Below, piece after piece: positions 9,822 to 19,047 of a stretch of DNA of 64,000 nt. The translations under genes and the position numbers were made by a program. Where the stretch lies: positions 2,666,001 to 2,730,000 of the forward strand of contig NZ_CP099975.1 in assembly GCF_024137965.1 (NCBI RefSeq), given 5' to 3'. Source of the DNA: Halomonas sp. Y3. GTDB taxonomy: Bacteria > Pseudomonadota > Gammaproteobacteria > Pseudomonadales > Halomonadaceae. The notes under the pieces were generated by a model, which had not been told where the DNA came from, made no database searches, and was given only the letters and a program-made list of their open reading frames with translations. Each line of letters opens with the position of its first letter. The first letter of the stretch is position 1.

Positions 9822-11018
9822 TCACCCCTTGGGAATCGCCTTGGCCGGGTCGTGGAAGGGCTTCTCCACCACCACGGCGTCCTGCATGCCGGTATTGGCC
9901 TCGATGCGCAGGGGCGTGCCCAGCTCGGCATGGGCGACGGGCACCATGGCGTAGCCGATGTTGCGCTCCTGACGCGGCGAGTGGGTGGCCGAGGTCACCT
10001 TGCCGATGCGCTCGCCGTCCGGGGCGAACACCGGAAAGACGTCGATCATCGAGCCGTCGGTGAAGTAGCCCACGCCGGGGCCGTCGATCTCCACCCCCAC
10101 CAGCTTGCGCGACACCCCCTCCGCCTTGATCCGCTCCAGGGCGGCGCGGCCGATGAAGTCGTCGTCGCCGCGCAGGTCGACCATCCAGTCGTAGCCCATG
10201 CCCACCTCGAAGGGGTTGGTGCCGAAGTCGATATCGCAGCCGAAGGCGAGGATGCCGCCCTCGATGCGGCGGATATGGCAGGGGCCTATCACCTGCATGC
10301 CGTGGGGCCGGCCGGCCTCGAAGACCCGCTGCCAGAGCGCCTCCCCGAAGCGGGTGGCATCGCGCAGGTAGATCTCGTAGCCGATCTCGCCGGAGTAGCC
10401 GGTGCGCGAGATCACCACCGACATGCCGTCGAGCTCGGCCTCCATCAGGTGGTAGTAGGGAATCCCCAGCACGGCGTCGCCGAACAGGTCCACCATCACC
10501 GCCTTGGCCCTGGGGCCCTGGACCTGTACCGGGGCCACGTCCACCTCGCCAAGGGTCACGTCCAGCCCGGCATTGACGGCCAGCCCCCGGCACCAGAGCA
10601 GGATGTCGCTGTCGGCCAGGGAGAGCCAGAAGCGGTCCTCCTCGATGCGCAGCAGCACCGGGTCATTGAGGATGCCGCCATCCGGGGCGGTGACGAAGAC
10701 ATACTTGCACTGCCCCACCTGGCACTGGCGCATGTCGCGAGGCACCAGGCGCTGGACGAAGGTGAAGGCGTCCGGGCCGCTGATCTCGATCTGGCGCTCG
10801 ACCCCCACGTCCCAGAGGGTGACGCCCTGCACCAGGGCCCAGTACTCCTCCACCGGGTCGGTGTAGAGCCGGGGGTGATAGTGGTGGTTGTAGACGCTGT
10901 ACTTGCGCACCCCGTGACGCCGCGAGGCGTAGAAGAAGGGCGACTTGCGAATACGCGGATAGAGCAGGATCTCGGGCGCCTGCTGACCCTGGGCGATGTT
11001 CTGGATGACCTGGGACAT
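9822..11018 (-). CDS. GcvT/DmdA-like THF-dependent methyltransferase
   Basis: A 398-residue aminomethyltransferase-fold protein starting MSQVIQNIAQGQQAPEILL at 11018, with GAGGAGG before it. Seen: N-terminal folate-binding domain with YWALVQGVTLWDVGVERQIEI, RTGYSGEIGYEIYL, HIRRIEGGILAFGCDID and a C-terminal barrel with GKVTSATHSPRQERNIGYAMV. GcvT proteins move a one-carbon unit from an N-methylene donor to THF; the DmdA branch moves a methyl group from DMSP. The coupled MetF-like gene would make sense if the product is 5-methyl-THF, favouring a demethylase (DMSP, betaine-type or methylamine donor) over the glycine cleavage role. gcvH and gcvP are absent nearby. The substrate is not identifiable by eye. 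Confidence 0.75.
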   Translation of the reverse strand: MSQVIQNIAQGQQAPEILLYPRIRKSPFFYASRRHGVRKYSVYNHHYHPRLYTDPVEEYWALVQGVTLWDVGVERQIEISGPDAFTFVQRLVPRDMRQCQVGQCKYVFVTAPDGGILNDPVLLRIEEDRFWLSLADSDILLWCRGLAVNAGLDVTLGEVDVAPVQVQGPRAKAVMVDLFGDAVLGIPYYHLMEAELDGMSVVISRTGYSGEIGYEIYLRDATRFGEALWQRVFEAGRPHGMQVIGPCHIRRIEGGILAFGCDIDFGTNPFEVGMGYDWMVDLRGDDDFIGRAALERIKAEGVSRKLVGVEIDGPGVGYFTDGSMIDVFPVFAPDGERIGKVTSATHSPRQERNIGYAMVPVAHAELGTPLRIEANTGMQDAVVVEKPFHDPAKAIPKG

Positions 11019-11146
11019 GACCTGCCTCCTCGACGCGGTGGACGGCACCCGCTGCCGCCCCTGTCTGGAAGCTAGTGCCCGCCGGCGGGGGGCATCTCGC
11101 TGTGGGCGTCGGCCACTTTGGCAGCGGCGACACGCCGCCCATCATG

Positions 11147-11164
11147 CTGTCGTTCCGACGACAG
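11147..11164. promoter_or_regulatory. Inverted repeat in the divergent demethylation control region
   Basis: CTGTCGT, four bases, ACGACAG: a perfect 7-4-7 dyad in the 231-base gap between the two divergent GcvT-domain genes. It is suited to a dimeric regulator; the AraC-type regulator downstream at 13842 is a candidate partner, but no known consensus was matched. Confidence 0.35.
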
Positions 11165-11249
11165 GGAGCGTCGCCGGGGGACAGAGAGCCGCCCGGCAGC
11201 TACCTATGCTGTACCCAGAGGCCCACCCGCAGTGACCCCAGGAGGCAGC

Positions 11250-13817
11250 ATGGCGACCCTTCCCACTCAGGCAGCGGCGGTGATCATCGGCCAGGGCGGC
11301 ATCGTGGGCGCCTCGGTGGCACACCATCTGATCGAGCAGGGCTGGAGCGACCTGGTCGGCCTCGACGGCGCCGCCATCCCCACGGATGTCGGCTCCACCG
11401 CCCACGCCTCCGACTTCTGCTACATGACGTCCCACGACCGCCTGACGTGCTATACCACCACCTACAGCCGCCGCTTCTACGAGGCCCTGGGCCACTACCA
11501 CCGGGTGGGCGGCCTGGAGATCGCCCGGGTCGGCGACGAGGCGCGCCTCGCGGAGCTTCAGCGCAAGGTGGCCTCGGGCAAGGCCTTCGGCACCCGCGCC
11601 CGCATGATCGACGCCGACGAGGCGGTAGCGCGCTTCCCGCTGCTGGACCCGGCGCTGATTCTCGGCGGCCTGTGGGACCCCGACGCCGGCCTGGTGGTGC
11701 CACGCTCCCAGCGGGTCGCCGGGGTCCTGGTCGAGCGCGCCGTGGCGAGCGGCCACCTGAGCGTCTTCCCGGATACGCCGGCCGTGAATATCGACGTCCA
11801 GGCCGGCCGGGTATGCGGCGTCGAGACCCCCAGGGGCTATATCGCCACCCCGCTGGTGATCCTCACCGCCGGCATCTGGGGACCGCTGCCCGCGGCCACG
11901 GCGGGGGTGGCGCTGCCGCTGATGCCGGTGGAACATCCGCTGATGTTCTTCGGCCCCTTCGAGGCCTTCGCCGGCAGCGGCAAGGAGATCGGCTACCCGC
12001 TGCTGCGCGACCAGGGCAACTCCGCCTACATGCGCGACACCGGCGATCCGCGCTCCACCGAGGGGGGGCTGCTGGAGTGGGGCTACTACGAGCCCGTCGA
12101 GCCTCGCCTGGTCCATCCCGGGGATATCCTCTCCCGGGAGCGGGCCCGCCTCTCCCCCTCCATGCGCGACCTGGAGGCCGACCAGGTGGCCGAGGCCTTC
12201 GAGCGCGCCGTCGAGCTCACCCCCCTGCTGGGCGAGCTGGGCTGGGACGAGAAGCACTCCTTCAACGGTCTGCTCTCCGTCACCCCGGACGGCGGCTCCC
12301 TGGTGGGCGAGGCGCCGGAGGTCCGCGGCCTCTGGCTGTGCGAGGCGGTGTGGGTCAAGGACGGCCCGGGCATGGGCAAGGTGCTGGCGGACTGGCTCAC
12401 CCACGGCCGCCCCGAGCTCGACCCCTGCGGCATCGACATCGCCCGCTTCTACCCGGTGCAGAAGACGCCCCACCACGCCCTCGGCCGCTGTCGGGAGATC
12501 GCCCAGAAGATCTATGATCCGCCGGTGCACCCCCGCGAGCCCTTCGAGAGCGGCCGTGACCTGCGCCGCGGCCCCTTCTGGCCCCGCGAAATGGAGCTGG
12601 GGGGCTACTTCATGGAGGCGGCGGGCTGGGAGCGCGCCCACGGCTACGGCGCCAACGAGGCACGGCTGAGCGACTATCTCGAGCGGGTGCCCGAGCGCCC
12701 CGCGGAGTGGGACGCCCGCCACTTCTGGCGGGTCGCCAACGCCGAGCAGCTGGCCATGAGCGACGACGTGGGCATGATCAACCTCTCCCACTTCGCCATC
12801 TACGACATCTCGGGGCGCGACGCCGAGGCTCTGCTGGAGCGGCTCTCGGTGGCCAAGGTGGGCGGCGACACCCCCCTCGGCAAGGGGGTCTACACCCACT
12901 TCCTGGACGCCTTCGGCGGGGTCCACTCGGATCTGACCATCGTGCGCCTGGCCGTGGATGCCTGGCGGGTGATCTGCGGCGGCGACACCGGCCATCGCGA
13001 CCTGATGTGGATCAGGCGTCGCGGCGAGGACCTTGGCCTGACCCGCTGGCACCTGGAGGACCGCACCGACAGCCTGGCCACCCTGGGGGTATGGGGGCCC
13101 AACGCCAGGCGCCTGCTGCAGGGCCTGGCCGACGAGCCGGCGGGGCTCGACGATGCCCGCTTCCCCTTCGCCACTGCCCGGGAGCTGCGCCTCCAGGGCC
13201 TGCCGGTCTGGGCCTTCCGCATCTCCTACGTGGGCGAGCAGGGGTGGGAGCTCTACGTGCCCTTCAGCTACGGCCTGGCGCTCTGGGACCGACTCTTCGA
13301 GGCCGGCGTGCTCCCGGTGGGCATCGAAACCTACGCCAACAGCCGCCGCCTGGAGAAGAGCCTGCGATTGCAGAACGTCGACCTGCTCACCGACTACAAC
13401 CTCGTTGAGGCCGGCCTGGCCCGGCCCAGGGTCAAGGCCGCGGACTTCCACGGCAAGGCCGCCTACCTGGAACAGCGCCAGCGGCCGCAGCAGCCGGCCA
13501 GCCTCTGCACCCTGGTGATGGAGGAGAACCACGACGCGGCGGGCACTCCGCGCTTCCCGGTGGGGCAGTCCCCGCTGCTCGACCCGGCGAGCGGCGAGGT
13601 GCCGATCGATGATCTCGGACGACGCTCCTACGTCACCAGCATCGCCTACGGGCCGAGCCTCGAGCGCAATATCGCCCTGGCCTACCTGCCCGCGGCCTGC
13701 GCCGAGGCGGGACGCACCCTGCTGCTGGAGTACTTCGGCGAGCACTATCCGATGCGGGTCGCGGCGGTGGGCTATCGGGCGCTCTACGATCCGGAGAACC
13801 TCCGACCGCGCAGCTGA
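11250..13817 (+). CDS. FAD-dependent dehydrogenase fused to GcvT (dimethylglycine/sarcosine dehydrogenase type)
   Basis: An 855-residue protein with AGGAGG before ATG 11250. Residues 10-20 carry the FAD motif VIIGQGGIVGA. GSTAHASD (48-55) places a His (H52) where eukaryotic-type dimethylglycine dehydrogenases attach FAD covalently. The DAO domain runs to about residue 390, followed by an FAO-type middle domain (FWPREMELGGYFMEAAGWE near 460). The C-terminal GcvT folate domains include VGMINLSHFAIYDISG, SYVGEQGWELYVPFSYG and LLTDYNLVEAG. Family knowledge: N-demethylation of dimethylglycine or sarcosine with capture of formaldehyde on THF as methylene-THF. Expressed divergently from the methyltransferase-MetF pair. 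Exact substrate is inference. Confidence 0.82.
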   Translation: MATLPTQAAAVIIGQGGIVGASVAHHLIEQGWSDLVGLDGAAIPTDVGSTAHASDFCYMTSHDRLTCYTTTYSRRFYEALGHYHRVGGLEIARVGDEARLAELQRKVASGKAFGTRARMIDADEAVARFPLLDPALILGGLWDPDAGLVVPRSQRVAGVLVERAVASGHLSVFPDTPAVNIDVQAGRVCGVETPRGYIATPLVILTAGIWGPLPAATAGVALPLMPVEHPLMFFGPFEAFAGSGKEIGYPLLRDQGNSAYMRDTGDPRSTEGGLLEWGYYEPVEPRLVHPGDILSRERARLSPSMRDLEADQVAEAFERAVELTPLLGELGWDEKHSFNGLLSVTPDGGSLVGEAPEVRGLWLCEAVWVKDGPGMGKVLADWLTHGRPELDPCGIDIARFYPVQKTPHHALGRCREIAQKIYDPPVHPREPFESGRDLRRGPFWPREMELGGYFMEAAGWERAHGYGANEARLSDYLERVPERPAEWDARHFWRVANAEQLAMSDDVGMINLSHFAIYDISGRDAEALLERLSVAKVGGDTPLGKGVYTHFLDAFGGVHSDLTIVRLAVDAWRVICGGDTGHRDLMWIRRRGEDLGLTRWHLEDRTDSLATLGVWGPNARRLLQGLADEPAGLDDARFPFATARELRLQGLPVWAFRISYVGEQGWELYVPFSYGLALWDRLFEAGVLPVGIETYANSRRLEKSLRLQNVDLLTDYNLVEAGLARPRVKAADFHGKAAYLEQRQRPQQPASLCTLVMEENHDAAGTPRFPVGQSPLLDPASGEVPIDDLGRRSYVTSIAYGPSLERNIALAYLPAACAEAGRTLLLEYFGEHYPMRVAAVGYRALYDPENLRPRS

Positions 13818-13841
13818 CTCACGCCGGCCCCATGGACCCGC

Positions 13842-14885
13842 TCAGGTCGCCTCGCCGCCCTGAGCCGCGGTGTCCGGCACCTCGGCGGCAGCCACGCCGA
13901 CCTGGCGCTCGCGGCGACCCTTGCGCTCGCCGCTCGGCGAGTGGCCGAAGTGGTCGTGGTAGCACTTGGTGAAGTGGGGCGGCGAGATGAAGCCGCAGGC
14001 CAGCGCCACCTCGGTGATCGGCAGCTGGGTCTGGCGCAGCAGCAGCCGGGCCCGGGCCAGGCGCAGCTCCAGGTAGTACTTGAGCGGCGGCGTGCCCACG
14101 TAGCGCTGGAAGAGCCGCTCCAGCTGGCGGCGAGAGAGGCCCGCATAGCGGGCCAGTTCGTCCAGGGCCAGGGGCTCCTGGAGGTTGGCCTCCATCAGGG
14201 TGGCCACCTCCTCCAGCTTGGGATGACTGTGTCCCAGGCGCACCCGCAGCGGGTTGCGCTGTCGGTCCCCCACGCCACGAATCCGCTCGTGGATGAACTC
14301 CTCGGCGATCGCCTCGGCCAGCGCCGGCCCCTGCTCGCGGTCGATCAGGTGGAGCATCATGTCCAGGGGGGCAATACCGCCGGAGCAGGTATAGCGGTCG
14401 CGATCCATGACGAAGAGCCGGGAGGTGAAGGTGACCGCCGGGAAGCGCCGCGCCTCGTGCAGGCTCGAGATATGCTCCCAGTGCAGGGTGCAGCGATAGC
14501 CGTCGAGCAGGCCCGCCTGGGCGAGCACATAGCCACCGGTACAGACCGCGCCCAGAGGGGTATGTCGCTCGGCCAGGCGGCGCAGCCAGGCGAGCAGGGG
14601 GCGGCCGCAGTGGCGGTGAACCTCCACCCCGGCGCAGACGAGCAGCAGGTCAAGGGCCGGCAGCGGCTCCAGCGCCTGATCCACCGCGGTAGCCAGGCCA
14701 TTGCTGGCCGCCACCGGGACGCCGTCTACGCCGATCAGGTGCCAGGTGTAGAGGCGACGGCCGGCCAGATAGTTGGCCATGCGCATCGGCTCCAGGGCCG
14801 AGGAGAGGGCGAGATGGGAGAAGCCGGGCAGCAGCAGGAAGCCGATATCCCGGTGATCCGAGGCCGCTGGGGCGTGAATCGTCAT
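13842..14885 (-). CDS. GlxA/GbdR-like AraC-family regulator
   Basis: A 347-residue regulator starting MTIHAPAASDHRDIGFLLLP; ATG 14885 has GGGAGA upstream. The N-terminal half is a DJ-1/PfpI amidase-like sensing domain (IGFLLLPGFSHLALSSALEP, LLLVCAGVEVHRH, GAVCTGGYVLAQAGLLDG). The C-terminal half is an AraC double HTH (ALDELARYAGLSRRQLERLF and ITEVALACGFISPPHFTKCY). This layout is that of GbdR, CdhR, ArgR and related activators of betaine, carnitine and arginine use. Sitting at the end of the FAD-GcvT gene (24-base convergent gap) and divergent from fhs, it likely controls the one-carbon module. The effector (betaine, dimethylglycine or another) is unknown. Confidence 0.82.
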   Translation of the reverse strand: MTIHAPAASDHRDIGFLLLPGFSHLALSSALEPMRMANYLAGRRLYTWHLIGVDGVPVAASNGLATAVDQALEPLPALDLLLVCAGVEVHRHCGRPLLAWLRRLAERHTPLGAVCTGGYVLAQAGLLDGYRCTLHWEHISSLHEARRFPAVTFTSRLFVMDRDRYTCSGGIAPLDMMLHLIDREQGPALAEAIAEEFIHERIRGVGDRQRNPLRVRLGHSHPKLEEVATLMEANLQEPLALDELARYAGLSRRQLERLFQRYVGTPPLKYYLELRLARARLLLRQTQLPITEVALACGFISPPHFTKCYHDHFGHSPSGERKGRRERQVGVAAAEVPDTAAQGGEAT

Positions 14886-15125
14886 GGGGTATCTCCCGAG
14901 CGGGGTGGCCTTGACGGGCAGAGTTGCCTGGCAGCCTAGTCGAACCCAGGCGGTCTGGCGACGGCTCTTCCTTTGACAGCGCCATGCGCCGATCCGTGTC
15001 ATGCTGAGGGCCATCGGCATGTCGCTGCGGCCAAGCCGCCCGACGCCGGCGCGCAAGCTACTTCCGATCATGGCGCGATACTGAGCCTGACAGCCGATGC
15101 AGCCCCGGCCCCGAGGAGGTAGACC

Positions 15126-16871
15126 ATGGCCCCCCACTCCCCCGCCACTGACCAGGCCAGCCCGGCCCCGCTCGACAACCTGGGCATCGCCCGCGCCGCG
15201 CGGCTGTGGCCCATCGAGGAGATCGCCCACCGCCTGGGCCTGCCCGGCGAGGCCGTGGAGCCCTACGGGCGAGGCATCGCCAAGCTCGACCCGACGGCCC
15301 TCTCGGCGCTGGCCGAATGCCCCCGGGGGCGCTACGTGGTGGTGACGGCGATCACCCCCACGCCTCCCGGGGAGGGCAAGACCACCACCGCCATCGGCCT
15401 GGTCCAGGGTCTGCAGCGCCTGGGCCATACCGCCAGCGTGGCCCTGCGCCAACCCTCCATGGGCCCCACCCTGGGGCTCAAGGGCGGCGCCACCGGTGCC
15501 GGCTACAGCCAGGTGCTGCCCATGGAGCGCATCAATCTACACCTCACCGGCGATATCCACGCGGTGGGCGCCGCCCACAACCTGCTGGCGGCCCTGATCG
15601 ACAACCACCTCCATCACGGCCTCGAGCCGGCGCTGGACCCCCGCGAGATCCGCTGGCAGCGGGTCATCGACCTCAACGACCGCGCCCTGCGCCACCTGGT
15701 GCTGGGCCTGGGCGGCCCGGGTGGCGGCTATCCTCGAGAGAGCGGCTTCGAGATCACCGCCGCCTCGGAGGTGATGGCGGTACTGGCCCTGGCCGACTCC
15801 CTGGCCGACCTGCGCCGGCGCCTGGGCCGGCTGATCGTGGGCCTGGATCGCGACGGCGAGCCGGTCACCGCCGAACAGATCGGTGCCGCCGGGGCCATGA
15901 CGGTGCTGCTGCGCGAGGCCTTCAAGCCCAACCTGCTGCAGACCCTGGAGCACGCGCCGGCGCTGATCCACGCCGGCCCCTTCGGCAACATCGCCCACGG
16001 CAACTCCTCCATCGTCGCCGATCGCATCGGACTCCACGCCGGCGACTACCTGGTCACCGAGGCGGGCTTCGGCGCCGACATGGGCGCCGAGCGCTTCTTC
16101 AACATCAAGTGCCGCGCCTCGGGCCTGGTCCCGGATGCCGCGGTGCTGGTGGTGACGGCGCGCGCCCTGAAGTATCACAGCGGCCGCCACCCCATGACGC
16201 CCGGCCAGCCGCTGCCCGCCGCCCTGCTCGCCGAGCGACCCGAGGCGGTCCGGGAGGGCGGCGCCAACCTGCTCAAGCAGATCGACAATATTCGCGCCCA
16301 CGGCGTCACCCCGGTGGTGGCGATCAACGCCTTTCCGGATGACCACCCAAGCGAGCACGACGCCATCCGTGAGCTGTGCCAGTCCGTCGGCGTCAAGGCG
16401 GTGGTCGCCACCCATGTGCGGGACGGCGGTCAGGGTGCCCAGGCGCTGGCCGAGGCGCTGATCGAGGCGATCGACGAGAGCCGAGACGCCGGCAATGGTT
16501 TCCACTTCCTCTACCCCGACGACATGCCGCTGACCGAGAAGATCGAGCGCATCGCCACCCGCCTCTACGGCGCCGACGGCGTCGACTTCGCCCCCGCGGC
16601 CCGGATGCGCCTGGAGGCCTGGCAGGGCCAGGGATACGGCGAGCTGCCGGTCTGTATCGCCAAGACCCACCTCTCGCTCTCCCACGAGGCTGGCCGTCTC
16701 GGCGCTCCCCGGGGCTGGCGGCTGCCGGTGCGCGAGGTGCGCCTCTCCGCCGGCGCCGGCTTCGTCTACGCCCTGTGCGGCGATATCCTCACCCTGCCAG
16801 GGCTGGGGCCCTCGCCGGCCGCCACCCGTATCGACATCGACGAGAACGGCAATACGGTGGGGCTGTATTAG
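15126..16871 (+). CDS. fhs: Formate-tetrahydrofolate ligase
   Basis: A 581-residue FTHFS, slightly longer than the usual 550-560 because of an N-terminal extension; GAGGAGGT precedes ATG 15126. Seen: the P-loop-like TPTPPGEGKTTTAIG (77-91), RQPSMGPTLGLKGGATGAGY, the monovalent-cation/folate region EVMAVLALADS, FGNIAHGNSS and ETEAGFGAD-like VTEAGFGADMGAERFFNIKC. The enzyme interconverts formate, ATP and THF with 10-formyl-THF. In this setting it probably runs in reverse or balances one-carbon units released by the demethylation enzymes. Its last four bases overlap the convergent puuB stop. Confidence 0.92.
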   Translation: MAPHSPATDQASPAPLDNLGIARAARLWPIEEIAHRLGLPGEAVEPYGRGIAKLDPTALSALAECPRGRYVVVTAITPTPPGEGKTTTAIGLVQGLQRLGHTASVALRQPSMGPTLGLKGGATGAGYSQVLPMERINLHLTGDIHAVGAAHNLLAALIDNHLHHGLEPALDPREIRWQRVIDLNDRALRHLVLGLGGPGGGYPRESGFEITAASEVMAVLALADSLADLRRRLGRLIVGLDRDGEPVTAEQIGAAGAMTVLLREAFKPNLLQTLEHAPALIHAGPFGNIAHGNSSIVADRIGLHAGDYLVTEAGFGADMGAERFFNIKCRASGLVPDAAVLVVTARALKYHSGRHPMTPGQPLPAALLAERPEAVREGGANLLKQIDNIRAHGVTPVVAINAFPDDHPSEHDAIRELCQSVGVKAVVATHVRDGGQGAQALAEALIEAIDESRDAGNGFHFLYPDDMPLTEKIERIATRLYGADGVDFAPAARMRLEAWQGQGYGELPVCIAKTHLSLSHEAGRLGAPRGWRLPVREVRLSAGAGFVYALCGDILTLPGLGPSPAATRIDIDENGNTVGLY

Positions 16872-18160
16872 ATGCCGAGCCTGTCGCGGGCCTGGTAGTA
16901 CCAGGCGCCGAGCGCCGAGAGCGGTACCCGCAAGAGGCGCCCGCCGGGGAACGGCAGGTGAGGGATGCCGGCGAAGGCGTCGAAGCGCTCGCCCTGGCCG
17001 TGCATCACCTCGGCGATCAGCTTGCCGGCCAGGTGGGTGCAGGTGACCCCGTGGCCGGAGTAGCCCTGGGCATAGTAGACGTTGCCGTTGACCACCCCGA
17101 ACTGGGGCAGGCGGTTGAGGGTCATTAGGAAGGTGCCGCTCCAGGCGTGGTCCACCTTGACGTCGGCGAGCTGCGGGAAGGTGGCCAGCATCTTGGGGCG
17201 GATCAGCGCGGTGATGTCCGCCGGATCCTCGCCGCCGTAGTTGACCCCGCCGCCATAGAGCAGGCGGTTGTCCCGGGTCAGCCGGTAGTAGTCGAGCAGG
17301 TAGTTGCAGTCCTCCACCGCCTTGCCCAGGGGAATCAGCGCCCGGGCGCGGGCCTCGCCGAGGGGCTCGGTGGCGATGATCTGGGTGCCGCAGGGCATCG
17401 AGCGGCCCTCGATCTCCGGCAGCACGCCGCGCAGGTAGGCGTTGCCGGCCATCACCACCCGCTCGGCCCGGACCCGCCCGCCGGCGGTGCGCAGGGTGAG
17501 CGGCTCGCCGTGGATGACCTCCTCCACCGCCGACTGCTCGTAGATGCGCCCGCCGAGCGACTCCAGCGCCGCGGCCTGGCCCAGCACCAGGTTCAGGGGA
17601 TGCAGGTGGCCGCCGCCGTGGTCCACCAGGGCACCCAGGTAGCGGTCGGAGTTGACCTCGCGCTTCACCGCCTCCCCCTCCAGCAGCTCCAGCTCCCGGT
17701 AGCCGTAGCGCTCCCAGAGCGCCTGGTGCTCGCGCAGCCCGGCCAGCTGCTTGCGGTTGCAGGCGGCGAAGAGGTTGCCGTCGGCGAGGTCGCAGTCGAT
17801 GGCGTACTGCTCGATGCGCTCACGAATGATGCGGTTGCCCTCGAAGGCCATGTCGCCTAGGGCGCGGGCGGTCTCGGCGCCATACTTTGCCTCGATCACG
17901 TCCATGTCGCGGCTGTAGCTGTTGACGATCTGGCCGCCGTTGCGCCCGCTGGCGCCGAAGCCCACCCGGGCCGCCTCCAGCACCACCACCGAGAGGCCGC
18001 GCTCGGCCAGGTGCAGCGCCGCGGAGAGGCCGGTGAAGCCGGCCCCCACCACGCAGACGTCGCAGTCGAGCTCCCCGACGAGCGCCGGACGCTCGGGGGC
18101 GGGGTGGGCAGTGGCGGCGTACCAGGAGGCGACGTGCTCGCCGGCGGGCTGTTCAGGCAT
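16868..18160 (-). CDS. puuB: Gamma-glutamylputrescine oxidoreductase (PuuB), copy 1
   Basis: A 430-residue DAO-family flavoprotein. Seen: leading SWYAATAHPAPERP segment, the FAD motif CVVGAGFTGLSAALHLAERG (about 36-55), GFGASGRNGGQIVNSYS (66-82), the C-terminal substrate/FAD segment GVVNGNVYYAQGYSGHGVTCT. PuuB oxidises gamma-glutamylputrescine to the gamma-glutamyl aldehyde with H2O2 and ammonia release. It is the last gene of a leftward run with the PotFGHI transporter and a second puuA/puuB pair. The aldehyde product is the substrate of puuC at 3454. Confidence 0.86.
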   Translation of the reverse strand: MPEQPAGEHVASWYAATAHPAPERPALVGELDCDVCVVGAGFTGLSAALHLAERGLSVVVLEAARVGFGASGRNGGQIVNSYSRDMDVIEAKYGAETARALGDMAFEGNRIIRERIEQYAIDCDLADGNLFAACNRKQLAGLREHQALWERYGYRELELLEGEAVKREVNSDRYLGALVDHGGGHLHPLNLVLGQAAALESLGGRIYEQSAVEEVIHGEPLTLRTAGGRVRAERVVMAGNAYLRGVLPEIEGRSMPCGTQIIATEPLGEARARALIPLGKAVEDCNYLLDYYRLTRDNRLLYGGGVNYGGEDPADITALIRPKMLATFPQLADVKVDHAWSGTFLMTLNRLPQFGVVNGNVYYAQGYSGHGVTCTHLAGKLIAEVMHGQGERFDAFAGIPHLPFPGGRLLRVPLSALGAWYYQARDRLGI

Positions 18161-18202
18161 GGCGGGGCTCCGGACGGTTGACGGTAGAGGTGAAGGGGGG
18201 CA

Positions 18203-19045
18203 TCAGGGCGTCTCCTGCTGGCGCAGGGCGGCCAGCCGGCGCGCCTCGCTGCGGCGCATCAGGTACCAGGCGATGAAGGTGGCCAGCGACACCGCCAGGA
18301 TGATCAGGGTGGCCAGGGCATTGATCTTGGGCGAGACCCCCATGCGCACCGAGGAGAAGACCACCATGGGCAGGGTGGTGGCCCCGGGGCCGGAGACGAA
18401 GCTGGCGATCACCAGGTCATCCAGCGACAGGGTGAAGGCGAGCAGCCAGCCCGCCGCCAGCGCCGGGGCGATCACCGGCAGGGTGATCTGGAAGAAGGTC
18501 TTCACCGGCGGCGCGCCGAGGTCCATGGCCGCCTCCTCGATGGAGCGGTCCACCTCCCTGAGCCGCGACGAGACCACCACCGCCACGTAGGCGCTGCAGA
18601 AGGTGGTGTGGGCGATCCAGATGGTGGCCATGCCGCGATCCGCCGGCCAGCCGACGATCTGGGCCATCTGCACGAAGAGCAGCAGCAGCGAGAGGCCGGT
18701 GATCACCTCCGGCATCACCAGCGGCGCGGTGATCATGCTGGAGAGCGCGGTCTTGCCGCGAAAGCGCCCGAAGCGGGTCATCACGAAGGCGGCCAGGGTG
18801 CCCAGGCAGACCGCCATGGTGGCCGAGAAGAAGGCGATGCGCAGGCTGGTCCAGACGGCGGCCAGTATCTGCCGGTCGCGCAGCAGCTCCAGGTACCAGC
18901 GCCCGGAGAAGCCCGCCCACACCGTCACCAGCCGCGACGAATTGAAGGAGTAGACCACCAGCACCACCATGGGCAGGTAGAGAAACAGCAGCCCCAGGAT
19001 CAGCATCAGGGTGGTGAAGGATGGCGGCGTGAAGGGTCGGCGCAT
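18203..19045 (-). CDS. potI: Putrescine/spermidine ABC transporter permease
   Basis: A 280-residue inner-membrane permease with about six hydrophobic segments (for example LMLILGLLFLYLPMVVLVVYS). The EAA loop reads SIEEAAMDLGAPPVKTFFQI, which contacts the ATPase. ATG 19045 was preferred to GTG 19051 because AGGAG is five bases before it; GTG 19051 overlaps the potH stop as GTGA. Family role: one of two permeases in PotFGHI-type polyamine import. It is coupled to potH and followed 42 bases later by puuB. Confidence 0.9.
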   Translation of the reverse strand: MRRPFTPPSFTTLMLILGLLFLYLPMVVLVVYSFNSSRLVTVWAGFSGRWYLELLRDRQILAAVWTSLRIAFFSATMAVCLGTLAAFVMTRFGRFRGKTALSSMITAPLVMPEVITGLSLLLLFVQMAQIVGWPADRGMATIWIAHTTFCSAYVAVVVSSRLREVDRSIEEAAMDLGAPPVKTFFQITLPVIAPALAAGWLLAFTLSLDDLVIASFVSGPGATTLPMVVFSSVRMGVSPKINALATLIILAVSLATFIAWYLMRRSEARRLAALRQQETP

Positions 19046-19047
19046 GG

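Noticed and set aside
11142..13745. An 867-codon minus-strand frame opposite the FAD-GcvT fusion
   Set aside because: The plus strand holds the recognisable FAD and GcvT domains; the antisense translation has none.
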